9,014 nt of DNA from NCBI GenBank assembly GCA_945622055.1, contig CALZBV010000090.1, forward strand, positions 1-9,014, read 5' to 3'. Below the pieces are notes generated by a model, which saw only the letters and a program-made list of their open reading frames with translations, was not told where the DNA came from and did not search any database. A program made the translations under genes and the position numbers. Below, piece by piece: positions 1 through 5,049 of the stretch; position 1 is the stretch's first letter; the number at the start of each line of letters is the position of its first letter. The stretch comes from an uncultured Clostridia bacterium (GTDB lineage: Bacteria; Bacillota; Clostridia; Lachnospirales; Lachnospiraceae).

Positions 1-97
1 AATATCGGAATTTCTCATAGTTTTCTTCCTTTGACATAAAGAGTATATTGGAAACCCCACCTTCCGAAAAAATTATTCAAAAAATTTTTGGAAAGTA

Positions 98-127
98 TTG
101 ATAAACACTTGTTCCGTACTGTATAAT
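98..127 (+). promoter_or_regulatory. Putative sigma-A promoter of the mobility region leader
   Basis: A TTGATA -35 box (98-103) and a perfect TATAAT -10 box (122-127) are separated by 18 bases. The surrounding DNA is A/T rich, as is usual for vegetative promoters of Bacillota. Transcription would start near 133-135 and run into the structured leader that ends at the terminator at 367-397. No protein gene lies immediately downstream, so the promoter drives either a short RNA or an attenuated leader for the mobilization gene further on. Confidence 0.6.
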
Positions 128-366
128 AAAATACGCTCACAGAGAGCTACAACCGAATACATAAATTTCATCACAGACTTTGATGGGACGACTTTATGTC
201 GGATAACGTTGCGGCTATGCTAAGCGAAAATGCCGCCGCTTCTGAATTGCTCTGAACTGTCGGCAATCGGAAAGCGTAAATGACAGTTTCGACTTTGAAT
301 TTCAAAGCCGGTTACATGAATGTGATACCAAACACGCAAAGGGAGAAATCTATCCTTTTTCGGGTG
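128..366 (+). other. Structured, mostly non-coding leader region
   Basis: This stretch has no convincing gene of usual size. It can encode a 19-residue peptide (ATG 196 to TGA 253-255, beginning MSDNVAAML), but that peptide has only a weak purine-rich ribosome binding site, so it is at most a possible leader peptide. An inverted repeat pairs AACTGTC (255-261) with GACAGTT (282-288). AAAGCCGG (304-311) is complementary to CCGGCTTT (386-393), which lies in the 3' arm and U-tract of the terminator downstream. That gives two mutually exclusive folds, as in an attenuator. The layout fits a regulated 5' leader or a small RNA; which one is inference. Bases 1-97, upstream of the promoter, are A/T rich and show nothing recognisable. 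Confidence 0.35.
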
Positions 367-397
367 GTCGGTACATGTTTATGTGCCGGCTTTTTTT
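367..397 (+). terminator. Rho-independent terminator
   Basis: GTCGGTACAT (367-376) and ATGTGCCGGC (381-390) form a 10-bp stem with two G-T wobbles around the tetraloop GTTT. Seven T residues follow directly (391-397). This is a textbook intrinsic terminator on the + strand. It would end transcripts from the promoter at 98-127, giving an RNA of about 260 nt unless it is read through. Confidence 0.8.
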
Positions 398-408
398 GTT
401 GCCCAAAC

Positions 409-432
409 GCCGGTTACAACTGAATGACCGGC
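409..432. repeat. Inverted repeat near start of oriT-like region
   Basis: GCCGGT (409-414) and ACCGGC (427-432) are perfect complements. The stem extends inward by one wobble and one A-T pair, leaving a loop of about 8 bases. No T-tract follows, so it is not a terminator. It is the first of several hairpins between the terminator and the mobilization gene. Confidence 0.45.
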
Positions 433-497
433 TGAATGGGATATGACTTTGCGATGACCTCTTTTTTCGGAGAGCGAGCGAAGCAACGCCGCCTGGG

Positions 498-998
498 ATG
501 GGGGCAGGAACAGAAAAACGACATTCAGACAGACCGGCGGAAAATAACAGACGGTATGCGGCAGAAAGAGTGTCGCATACCGTAGCAAGCAGGGAAACTG
601 TATTGACAGTTTCCGCCGAAATCGGAAGGCTGCTCCGAGTTCACTTTAGGGACACCCTAAAACCCGTTAAAGAAACCAAAGAAAGGACTGATGTTACGAA
701 CGAAGCCAAGAACAAAAATCTGTTTATCCGAGTGAGCGAAAAAGAGAAAAATATCATTGAGCATAACGCCAAAAAGTGCGGTCTTTCCGTATCAGAGTAT
801 CTCCTCCAGCGTGCTTTGGGATATATGCCGAGAGCCGTTTTACCTGAAGTGTTTTTCTCTTTCAATGATAAGCTGGACGAACTCTGCGTTGCTGTCGAGG
901 GCAAAATCACAGCGGAGACAGAAGAAAAAATGATTGCACTAATTGACAGTATCACGGAAGAACTGATACTGCCGAAGCGTGAAAGGCAGGCGGTATAA
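498..998 (+). CDS. MobC-like ribbon-helix-helix mobilization protein (start uncertain, possibly frameshifted)
   Basis: The credible protein begins near codon 65 of this frame (about base 690). It has a beta strand (NLFIRV, residues 75-79 region) followed by two helices containing SVSEYLLQRALGYMPRAVLP (residues 97-116). This is the ribbon-helix-helix pattern of relaxosome accessory proteins, and the SVSEYLR-like motif followed by a family tail of about 60 residues is typical of Tn1549-like elements. Such proteins bind oriT and help the relaxase nick DNA. The only in-frame ATG is at 498; it has no ribosome binding site and would translate the hairpin cluster. A TTG at 603 is the other option. 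An ATG at 691 with a good GAAAGGA site (681-687) is one base out of frame, which suggests a 1-bp deletion just after the native start. The stop codon TAA directly precedes the ATG of the next ORF. The RHH call is fairly secure; the start and functionality are not. Confidence 0.65.
   Translation: MGAGTEKRHSDRPAENNRRYAAERVSHTVASRETVLTVSAEIGRLLRVHFRDTLKPVKETKERTDVTNEAKNKNLFIRVSEKEKNIIEHNAKKCGLSVSEYLLQRALGYMPRAVLPEVFFSFNDKLDELCVAVEGKITAETEEKMIALIDSITEELILPKRERQAV
535..661. other. Candidate oriT: cluster of inverted repeats before the mobilization genes
   Basis: Three strong hairpins lie within 127 bases. The first pairs 551-563 with 571-583 (ACGGTATGCGGCA against TGTCGCATACCGT, 13 bp with one wobble). 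The second pairs GGAAACTGT (593-601) with ACAGTTTCC (606-614) around a 4-base loop. The third pairs TTTAGGG (645-651) with CCCTAAA (655-661) around a 3-base loop. A long-range repeat, CGGCGGAAA (535-543) against TTTCCGCCG (610-618), competes with the second hairpin. Origins of transfer usually contain such repeats next to a nick site and just upstream of the accessory and relaxase genes, which is the arrangement here. No nick site could be identified, so the oriT call is inference from position and structure. Confidence 0.45.
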
Positions 999-1682
999 AT
1001 GGCTACCACCGGCTTCTTGCCTGTCAAAGCGGGGTTTTCCGAAGTCCCCGCCTTAATTTATCCCCTTGACCGCAGTGAAGCGATGATTGCCGTTGTAGAC
1101 AGCAACCTGCACCGTGAAAGGCTGCTCCCATCGGAGAAAGCCTTTTCCTACAAAATGAAAATGGAAGCAATGAAACAACAGGGCAAGCGTACCAATTTGA
1201 CTTTGTCGCAAGCTGCGACAAAGTCAAATACAGCCGCCGAAATAGGCAGGGCACAGAATGAGAGCCGTGACAAAGTGTTCCGATATATCCGCTTAACCCA
1301 CCTTATCCCCGAACTGCTTGACAAGGTTGACGAGGGCATTATTGCACTCAGCCCCGCCGTGGAGTTTTCCTATCTTTCCGAAGCACAGCTGAAAGTATTG
1401 CTTGACGCAATGAGCCTGAATGACTGCACACCCTCCCACGCACAAAGCATCCGTATGAAGAAAGCGGCGCAGCAAGGCACTCTTTCTTCGGAGGGTATTT
1501 ATAAAATCATGTCGGAGAAAAAGGCAAACCAGACTGAGCGCATCAGCTTTAAGGTGCAGGATTTACGGGGATTTTTCCCGAAAAACTTTACGCAGAAGCA
1601 GATGACGGACACGATTCTGAAGCTGCTCTACGATTACAACAGAAAATTGGAACGAAGCCGTAGAAGCCGTGACGAAAGGTAA
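999..1682 (+). CDS. ParB-family partition protein, N-terminally truncated and fused to a relaxase start
   Basis: The product is 227 aa. From residue 11 it reads as a ParB/Spo0J-type protein: GFSEVPALI (12-20) is the segment normally just after the GxRRxRAA motif; VVDSNLHRERLLPSEKAFSYK (32-52) matches the ENxxREdLxPxE region; DNA-binding helix-turn-helix sequence including ESRDKVFRYIRLTHLIPELLD spans about 78-108; the remainder is the C-terminal dimerisation part. Full-length relatives are about 300 aa, so roughly the first 80-90 residues, including the CTP-binding GERRxRA box, are missing. The first ten residues, MATTGFLPVK, instead resemble the amino terminus of MobA/relaxase proteins, the gene expected straight after a mobC. 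The simplest reading is an internal deletion joining the relaxase start to parB near base 1025-1034. It could bind DNA but should lack CTP-dependent clamp function. A 16-bp palindrome lies inside it (1195-1229). Confidence 0.7.
   Translation: MATTGFLPVKAGFSEVPALIYPLDRSEAMIAVVDSNLHRERLLPSEKAFSYKMKMEAMKQQGKRTNLTLSQAATKSNTAAEIGRAQNESRDKVFRYIRLTHLIPELLDKVDEGIIALSPAVEFSYLSEAQLKVLLDAMSLNDCTPSHAQSIRMKKAAQQGTLSSEGIYKIMSEKKANQTERISFKVQDLRGFFPKNFTQKQMTDTILKLLYDYNRKLERSRRSRDER
1195..1229. repeat. 16-bp perfect inverted repeat inside the ParB-like gene
   Basis: ATTTGACTTTGTCGCA (1195-1210) is exactly complementary to TGCGACAAAGTCAAAT (1214-1229), with a 3-base loop, AGC. It falls in the variable linker between the ENxxRE-like region and the helix-turn-helix of the ParB-like protein, encoding roughly NLTLSQAATKSN. 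A perfect 16-bp stem is far beyond chance for coding DNA. It is not followed by a T-tract. It could be a protein-binding palindrome (for example a centromere-like site), a small inserted palindromic unit, or an mRNA hairpin. Confidence 0.75.
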
Positions 1683-1690
1683 GGTGCGAT

Positions 1691-1711
1691 ATGAAAAAGA
1701 TAGAAAATTAA
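1691..1711 (+). pseudogene. Six-codon ORF, possible truncated start of another element gene
   Basis: ATGAAAAAGATAGAAAATTAA encodes MKKIEN and follows a purine-rich GAAAGGTAAGGTG sequence that could be its ribosome binding site. The spacing to the ParB stop codon (8 bases) resembles the gene-to-gene spacing inside the element. It may be the first codons of the next element gene, cut at the element boundary near 1710, or it may be a chance ATG. Evidence is weak. Confidence 0.2.
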
Positions 1712-1721
1712 CATAATTCTA

Positions 1722-1750
1722 TGGAAAAAAGGCGGAAGAAATGGTATGAT
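1722..1750 (+). promoter_or_regulatory. Putative extended -10 promoter of the transporter operon
   Basis: TATGAT (1745-1750) is preceded by TGG, giving an extended -10 element. TGGAAA (1722-1727) lies 17 bases upstream as a four-of-six match to the -35 consensus. Transcription would start around 1757, about 95 bases before the first adaptor gene. It is the only promoter-like sequence seen before a run of six closely spaced genes. Confidence 0.5.
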
Positions 1751-1795
1751 GAGAGAGTATGTGTAAGCAGGAAGCAATATAGCTTCGGAACCGAT

Positions 1796-1836
1796 CCGGC
1801 TTTTGAAATAAGGCTACTGTAGCGGACAAAAGCCGG
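1796..1836 (+). promoter_or_regulatory. Leader hairpin just before the ribosome binding site
   Basis: CCGGCTTTTG (1796-1805) and CAAAAGCCGG (1827-1836) are exact 10-bp complements. The loop contains a second small repeat, GCTAC-T-GTAGC (1813-1823). The stem ends only 6 bases before the AGGAGG ribosome binding site (1843-1848), and no T-run follows, so it is not a terminator. It could stabilise the operon mRNA, or influence ribosome access or protein binding; the role is inference. Confidence 0.5.
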
Positions 1837-1853
1837 GACTAAAGGAGGATGAC

Positions 1854-2915
1854 ATGAGAAGGAAAAGGTTTGCGGCGGGGGTATTACTCGGCGCCTGCGT
1901 ACTCGCATTTGGTGGGTGTTCATTGGGGAAAGAAGAAGGCCGGCCAATTTTTGAGATAGAAGACTACGCAGAGCAGAACTACGAAATGACGAAGGTTGCA
2001 CGCGGTACGGTACGAAAGACGGGTGTGCTGACGGCTTCGTATGTGCAGACGGTACAGGAAAAGCTTCGGTTTTCGATTTCGGGGAAACGCCTTGCAAATG
2101 TGTATACGGCAGAGGGGCGGACAGTAAAAAAGGGTGATTTGCTTGCGGAGCTGCTGCTTTCGGAAGAGGAGGAGCAGCTTGCGGATATGGAGTATTCCAT
2201 CCGCCAGAAGGAGCTGCAAAAGAAACAGTATGCAGAGCAGCTGGAATTTCAGAAGACAGCACTGGAAAAGAAAAAGGGTAGCCTGACAGAAGAGGAGTAC
2301 CAGGACAGGCAGGATGAAATCCGACGCGATTATGAATATCCGATTGAGGATCTGGAGGATGAGCTGGAAATCCTTCGCTGGCAACAGGAGCTTTATACAC
2401 AAGCGATTGAGGGCGGGCGTTTGTACGCAGGTATGGATGGTATCGTAACAAAAATGTCGAACATCAAGGGATATGTTTCTGACAGTGAGGCGGATTTTCT
2501 GGTAATCAGCGACAGTACGGTGTGTGCTTTTCGCGGATATTCAGCAGACCTGCTTCCGTATTTTCATGTAGGAGAGCAATATACATTTTATACGAGTGAT
2601 AAACTGAAGGAATATACGGTTACTTTAGTGGAAATCGATGAAAGCATCGGTCAGCTTACCTTTGAGCTGCCGGAGCCGGATTATTCGATTCCGATTGGCC
2701 TTATGGTGCTTCATACTGCAACGAAGGAGCAAAAAGAAAATACACTGTACTTACCAAAGGCGGCAGTTCATGAGGCCGGTGGCCGGCACTATGTGTATTA
2801 TATTGATGCAGAGGGAATCCGCAGAATGCAGGAGGTTACCATTGGATTGGTCGGGGATACGGAAATCGAGATTCTTTCCGGACTTTCGGAAGACGACGAG
2901 GTAATTTTACACTAA
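1854..2915 (+). CDS. HlyD/MacA-like efflux adaptor lipoprotein (first of three)
   Basis: The 353-aa product has a lipoprotein signal peptide (residues 1-22): basic MRRKR, a hydrophobic core, and FGGC with Cys22 as the lipidation site. Residues 46-102 and 189-222 look like the two halves of a biotinyl-lipoyl-like domain; VYTAEGRTVKKGDLLAEL is the typical turn and MDGIVTKMSNIKGYVS the return strand. They flank a charged helical hairpin (about 103-188) predicted to be coiled coil. A beta-barrel segment and the conserved carboxyl module (YLPKAAVHEAGGRHYVYYID to LSGLSEDDEVIL, 298-352) complete a membrane fusion protein of near-normal length. In Gram-positive MacB/Ykn-type transporters such adaptors are anchored outside the membrane and contact the permease. 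The start is supported by AGGAGG five bases upstream of the ATG. It is the first gene of the operon, after the promoter at 1722-1750. Confidence 0.85.
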   Translation: MRRKRFAAGVLLGACVLAFGGCSLGKEEGRPIFEIEDYAEQNYEMTKVARGTVRKTGVLTASYVQTVQEKLRFSISGKRLANVYTAEGRTVKKGDLLAELLLSEEEEQLADMEYSIRQKELQKKQYAEQLEFQKTALEKKKGSLTEEEYQDRQDEIRRDYEYPIEDLEDELEILRWQQELYTQAIEGGRLYAGMDGIVTKMSNIKGYVSDSEADFLVISDSTVCAFRGYSADLLPYFHVGEQYTFYTSDKLKEYTVTLVEIDESIGQLTFELPEPDYSIPIGLMVLHTATKEQKENTLYLPKAAVHEAGGRHYVYYIDAEGIRRMQEVTIGLVGDTEIEILSGLSEDDEVILH

Positions 2916-2927
2916 CGGGAGGAGAAC

Positions 2928-3941
2928 ATGAAAAAGAAAATTACATATTCACTGCTCCTGCTGTTGGGAGTTGTGATGCTTGGTGGCTGTAAGAGTACAG
3001 ACACCTCTTCGACAACAGAGATTCCGCTTTTGGAGCCGGTAGGAACGAATGCGGAGACAGAGACGGCACTCGTGCGTGATTTGTATGAGATAATTACCCG
3101 GGATGGAGAGTATACGCCGTATACAGAGGAGCTTTGCTTTGAAGAGGGCGGGACGATTGAGCATGTTTTTGTAACGCTTGGAGAACGGGTACAAAAAGGA
3201 GACCTGCTTGCAGAAATGTCCGAGTGGAAATATACCTCGGCGGAATCCCAGGCTTCGTCCAGATACTGGAACGAAAAGCAGTATATGGAAGCTACGGTTG
3301 CTGAGTATGAGGAAGAAATCAAGAATTGCAAAACCAAAGAAGAAAAGGAATGGTATGAGCTTCTGATTCGTCAGACGAAGGAAGCGTTTGAACAGCGGGA
3401 ACCGGAGCTGAAGAGAATCTGGGACGCAGCGAAGGCGCGTCTTGGCAGAAATACCCTGGTGGCAACGTTTGACGGTGTGGTAACGGCGGTTCGTGCGGAT
3501 GGAGAAAATCTTTCCACGGGACAGGCAGCGGTTGCGATTTCAGATTTGAACCGGGGCTATATTGCAGTGGATGGGTATATTTCACCGAAGGATTATGCCG
3601 GATATGATGAAATCTACGCAATGATAAATGGGACGAAGCTTGCGCTTACCTATGAGCCGGAGGTGCAAAATGAGAATAAGTCATACACGCTCCTTTTGCC
3701 CAAGGAGGGCTGTAATGCTGTGTTTGGAGATTTTGCAATCGTATGCCTGATAAAGAATCTGCACCGTCAGGTACTTTCGGTTCCGAGCAGTGTGGTGACA
3801 AGGGAGAACGGAAAAAACTATGTGCATGTGCAGGAAGGTGAAAAATGGGTTCGCCGGGAAGTACAGACAGGATACAGCAATAACGTTTATGTTGAGATAA
3901 TAGAAGGATTACAGGAAGGAGATAAGGTCTATGCGAAATAA
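2928..3941 (+). CDS. HlyD/MacA-like efflux adaptor lipoprotein (second of three)
   Basis: The 337-aa product has a clear lipoprotein signal peptide: MKKK, a long leucine-rich core, and LGGC with Cys21 as the lipidated residue. A Thr/Ser-rich linker follows. The lipoyl-like halves are at about 65-98 (IEHVFVTLGERVQKGDLLAEM) and 175-206 (TLVATFDGVVTAVRADGENLSTGQAAVAISD). They are separated by a Glu/Lys-rich coiled-coil hairpin (about 104-172), shorter than in the preceding gene. The C-terminal module (VLSVPSSVVTRENGKNYVHV to IEGLQEGDKVYA, 282-336) is typical of RND/ABC adaptors. It starts 12 bases after the previous stop, with GGGAGGAG (2917-2924) as ribosome binding site, and its last 11 bases overlap the next gene. 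Sequence similarity to the first adaptor is low apart from family motifs, so it is a paralogue or specialised partner rather than a recent copy. Confidence 0.85.
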   Translation: MKKKITYSLLLLLGVVMLGGCKSTDTSSTTEIPLLEPVGTNAETETALVRDLYEIITRDGEYTPYTEELCFEEGGTIEHVFVTLGERVQKGDLLAEMSEWKYTSAESQASSRYWNEKQYMEATVAEYEEEIKNCKTKEEKEWYELLIRQTKEAFEQREPELKRIWDAAKARLGRNTLVATFDGVVTAVRADGENLSTGQAAVAISDLNRGYIAVDGYISPKDYAGYDEIYAMINGTKLALTYEPEVQNENKSYTLLLPKEGCNAVFGDFAIVCLIKNLHRQVLSVPSSVVTRENGKNYVHVQEGEKWVRREVQTGYSNNVYVEIIEGLQEGDKVYAK

Positions 3942-5037
3942 AAAATGTACCAGGGCAGCGGCACTTCTCCTTGCGGCAGCCTCGTTGTGCTTTGTGGGTG
4001 CCGGAAACGGCGGTGATTTCAACTGGGGTGACTGGAACGGCGATTGGAATGGCGGCAGACCGCCACAGAATGCAGAGAAGGAAAGCAGCATTGTCGAAAC
4101 GGTGGAAACCGGGAAAACAGAGGAGACTCCGGAAATTTCACTTATCACCGGGCAATCCTCTGAAAAGCTTTATTTGGATGCACTGACAAAGGAAACGGGA
4201 ACGCAGCAGAGATTTATGACACTGAAACGCGGTACTTATACCGCAACGGCTTCCCTTTCGGCAACCGTGGAATATCCGATTCAACATGAGGTCATTGTCC
4301 AATTCCCATACGGAACGATTTATCTCCTAGGGACAAATGAAAAGGAAGACCCGTATCGTGAGGAAGGAGAGGTTATTGCCACGATTCATGTGGAGCTGGA
4401 CCCGATTGAAATGGCACGGATGGAAAAGCTTGTAAAACGCCTGGAAAGCCGCGAGGACAGCTACGGATATTATTCCTATGTTAAGTCGACCTATGAGGCA
4501 ATGAAGAAGGCTGCAACCCAGACGGAGATTGTCATGGAGGAGAGCGGTTATCTTGTAGAGCATGACTGGGGCTTTCGTGGCTCGAAAATCAGCCAGTACC
4601 GTTATGTCGTGGCGGATGCGTCCGAACGTATTCTGTCTGTGACAAATCAGAACAACCAGTTCCGTTACGGACAAAAGGTAACCGTAACCGGAACCGTGGA
4701 CAATAAAAAGGTAACCGGAACCGGCACGGTGGTAAGTGCTTCCTCCCGTGTGATTTCTCCGGAGCTTTCGAAGGAGAAGGCCTATATTCGCCTGGACGAA
4801 GGCAGCGAGCAGTTGTATGACGGCAGAAGTATTTCCGTCAGCACAGAAAGTATTCGTGCAGAGAATATCCTGTTATTGGATGCTTCCTGTGTGGTTATGA
4901 AAAACGGTGTCCCGACGGTAAAGGTAAAGGATGCAAACGGACTGAATACCTTCAGCTTTGCAATAGGACGCAAAAGCTCGACGCAGTACTGGATTGTGGA
5001 TGGATTAGCAGAAGGAACCGAGGTTTTGGTTCAGTAG
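3931..5037 (+). CDS. Divergent HlyD-like adaptor, exported, without lipobox (third of three)
   Basis: The 368-aa product begins with a signal-like segment (MRNKKCTRAAALLLAAASLCFVGAG, 1-25). Unlike its two neighbours it has no usable lipobox: Cys20 follows Leu, and the position where GC would be expected reads VGAG. It may be cleaved by signal peptidase I or stay anchored. Residues 28-42 are a Trp/Asn/Asp/Gly repeat (WGDWNGDWNGG), followed by a Glu/Thr-rich linker to about 80. Adaptor-like beta structure follows: TLKRGTYTATASLSATVEY (97-115), a PYREEGEVIATIHV lipoyl-like turn (141-154), only a short helical region (157-195), a barrel with duplicated VTGTVDNKKVTGTGTVVSASS (251-271), and the family carboxyl module (MKNGVPTVKVKD to VDGLAEGTEVLVQ, 323-368). 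Its AGGAAGGAG ribosome binding site lies inside the previous gene, implying coupled translation. Adaptor membership is inferred from fold pattern and context and is less certain than for the other two. Confidence 0.75.
   Translation: MRNKKCTRAAALLLAAASLCFVGAGNGGDFNWGDWNGDWNGGRPPQNAEKESSIVETVETGKTEETPEISLITGQSSEKLYLDALTKETGTQQRFMTLKRGTYTATASLSATVEYPIQHEVIVQFPYGTIYLLGTNEKEDPYREEGEVIATIHVELDPIEMARMEKLVKRLESREDSYGYYSYVKSTYEAMKKAATQTEIVMEESGYLVEHDWGFRGSKISQYRYVVADASERILSVTNQNNQFRYGQKVTVTGTVDNKKVTGTGTVVSASSRVISPELSKEKAYIRLDEGSEQLYDGRSISVSTESIRAENILLLDASCVVMKNGVPTVKVKDANGLNTFSFAIGRKSSTQYWIVDGLAEGTEVLVQ
4030..4053 (+). repeat. 12-bp tandem repeat encoding DWNG twice
   Basis: GACTGGAACGGC (4030-4041) is followed by GATTGGAATGGC (4042-4053). 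They encode DWNG-DWNG, and the preceding NWG is a related partial unit. The third-position differences show that the protein repeat is kept while the DNA drifted. It lies just after the signal segment of the third adaptor, in a presumed flexible extracytoplasmic linker. Confidence 0.6.
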
Positions 5038-5049
5038 CGGGAGGAAACT

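Noticed and set aside
31..60. TTGACA at 32-37 as a promoter -35 box
   Set aside because: No -10-like sequence lies 16-18 bases downstream (that position is CCCCAC-like), whereas the pair at 98-127 is much better.
535..661. The inverted repeats as a CRISPR array
   Set aside because: The repeats differ from each other, are not regularly spaced, and have no repeat-spacer pattern or cas genes nearby.
1708..2451. A 247-codon open frame on the minus strand, opposite the first adaptor gene
   Set aside because: It is Pro/Ser-rich low-complexity translation without family motifs, and it lies over a well-supported adaptor gene on the + strand.
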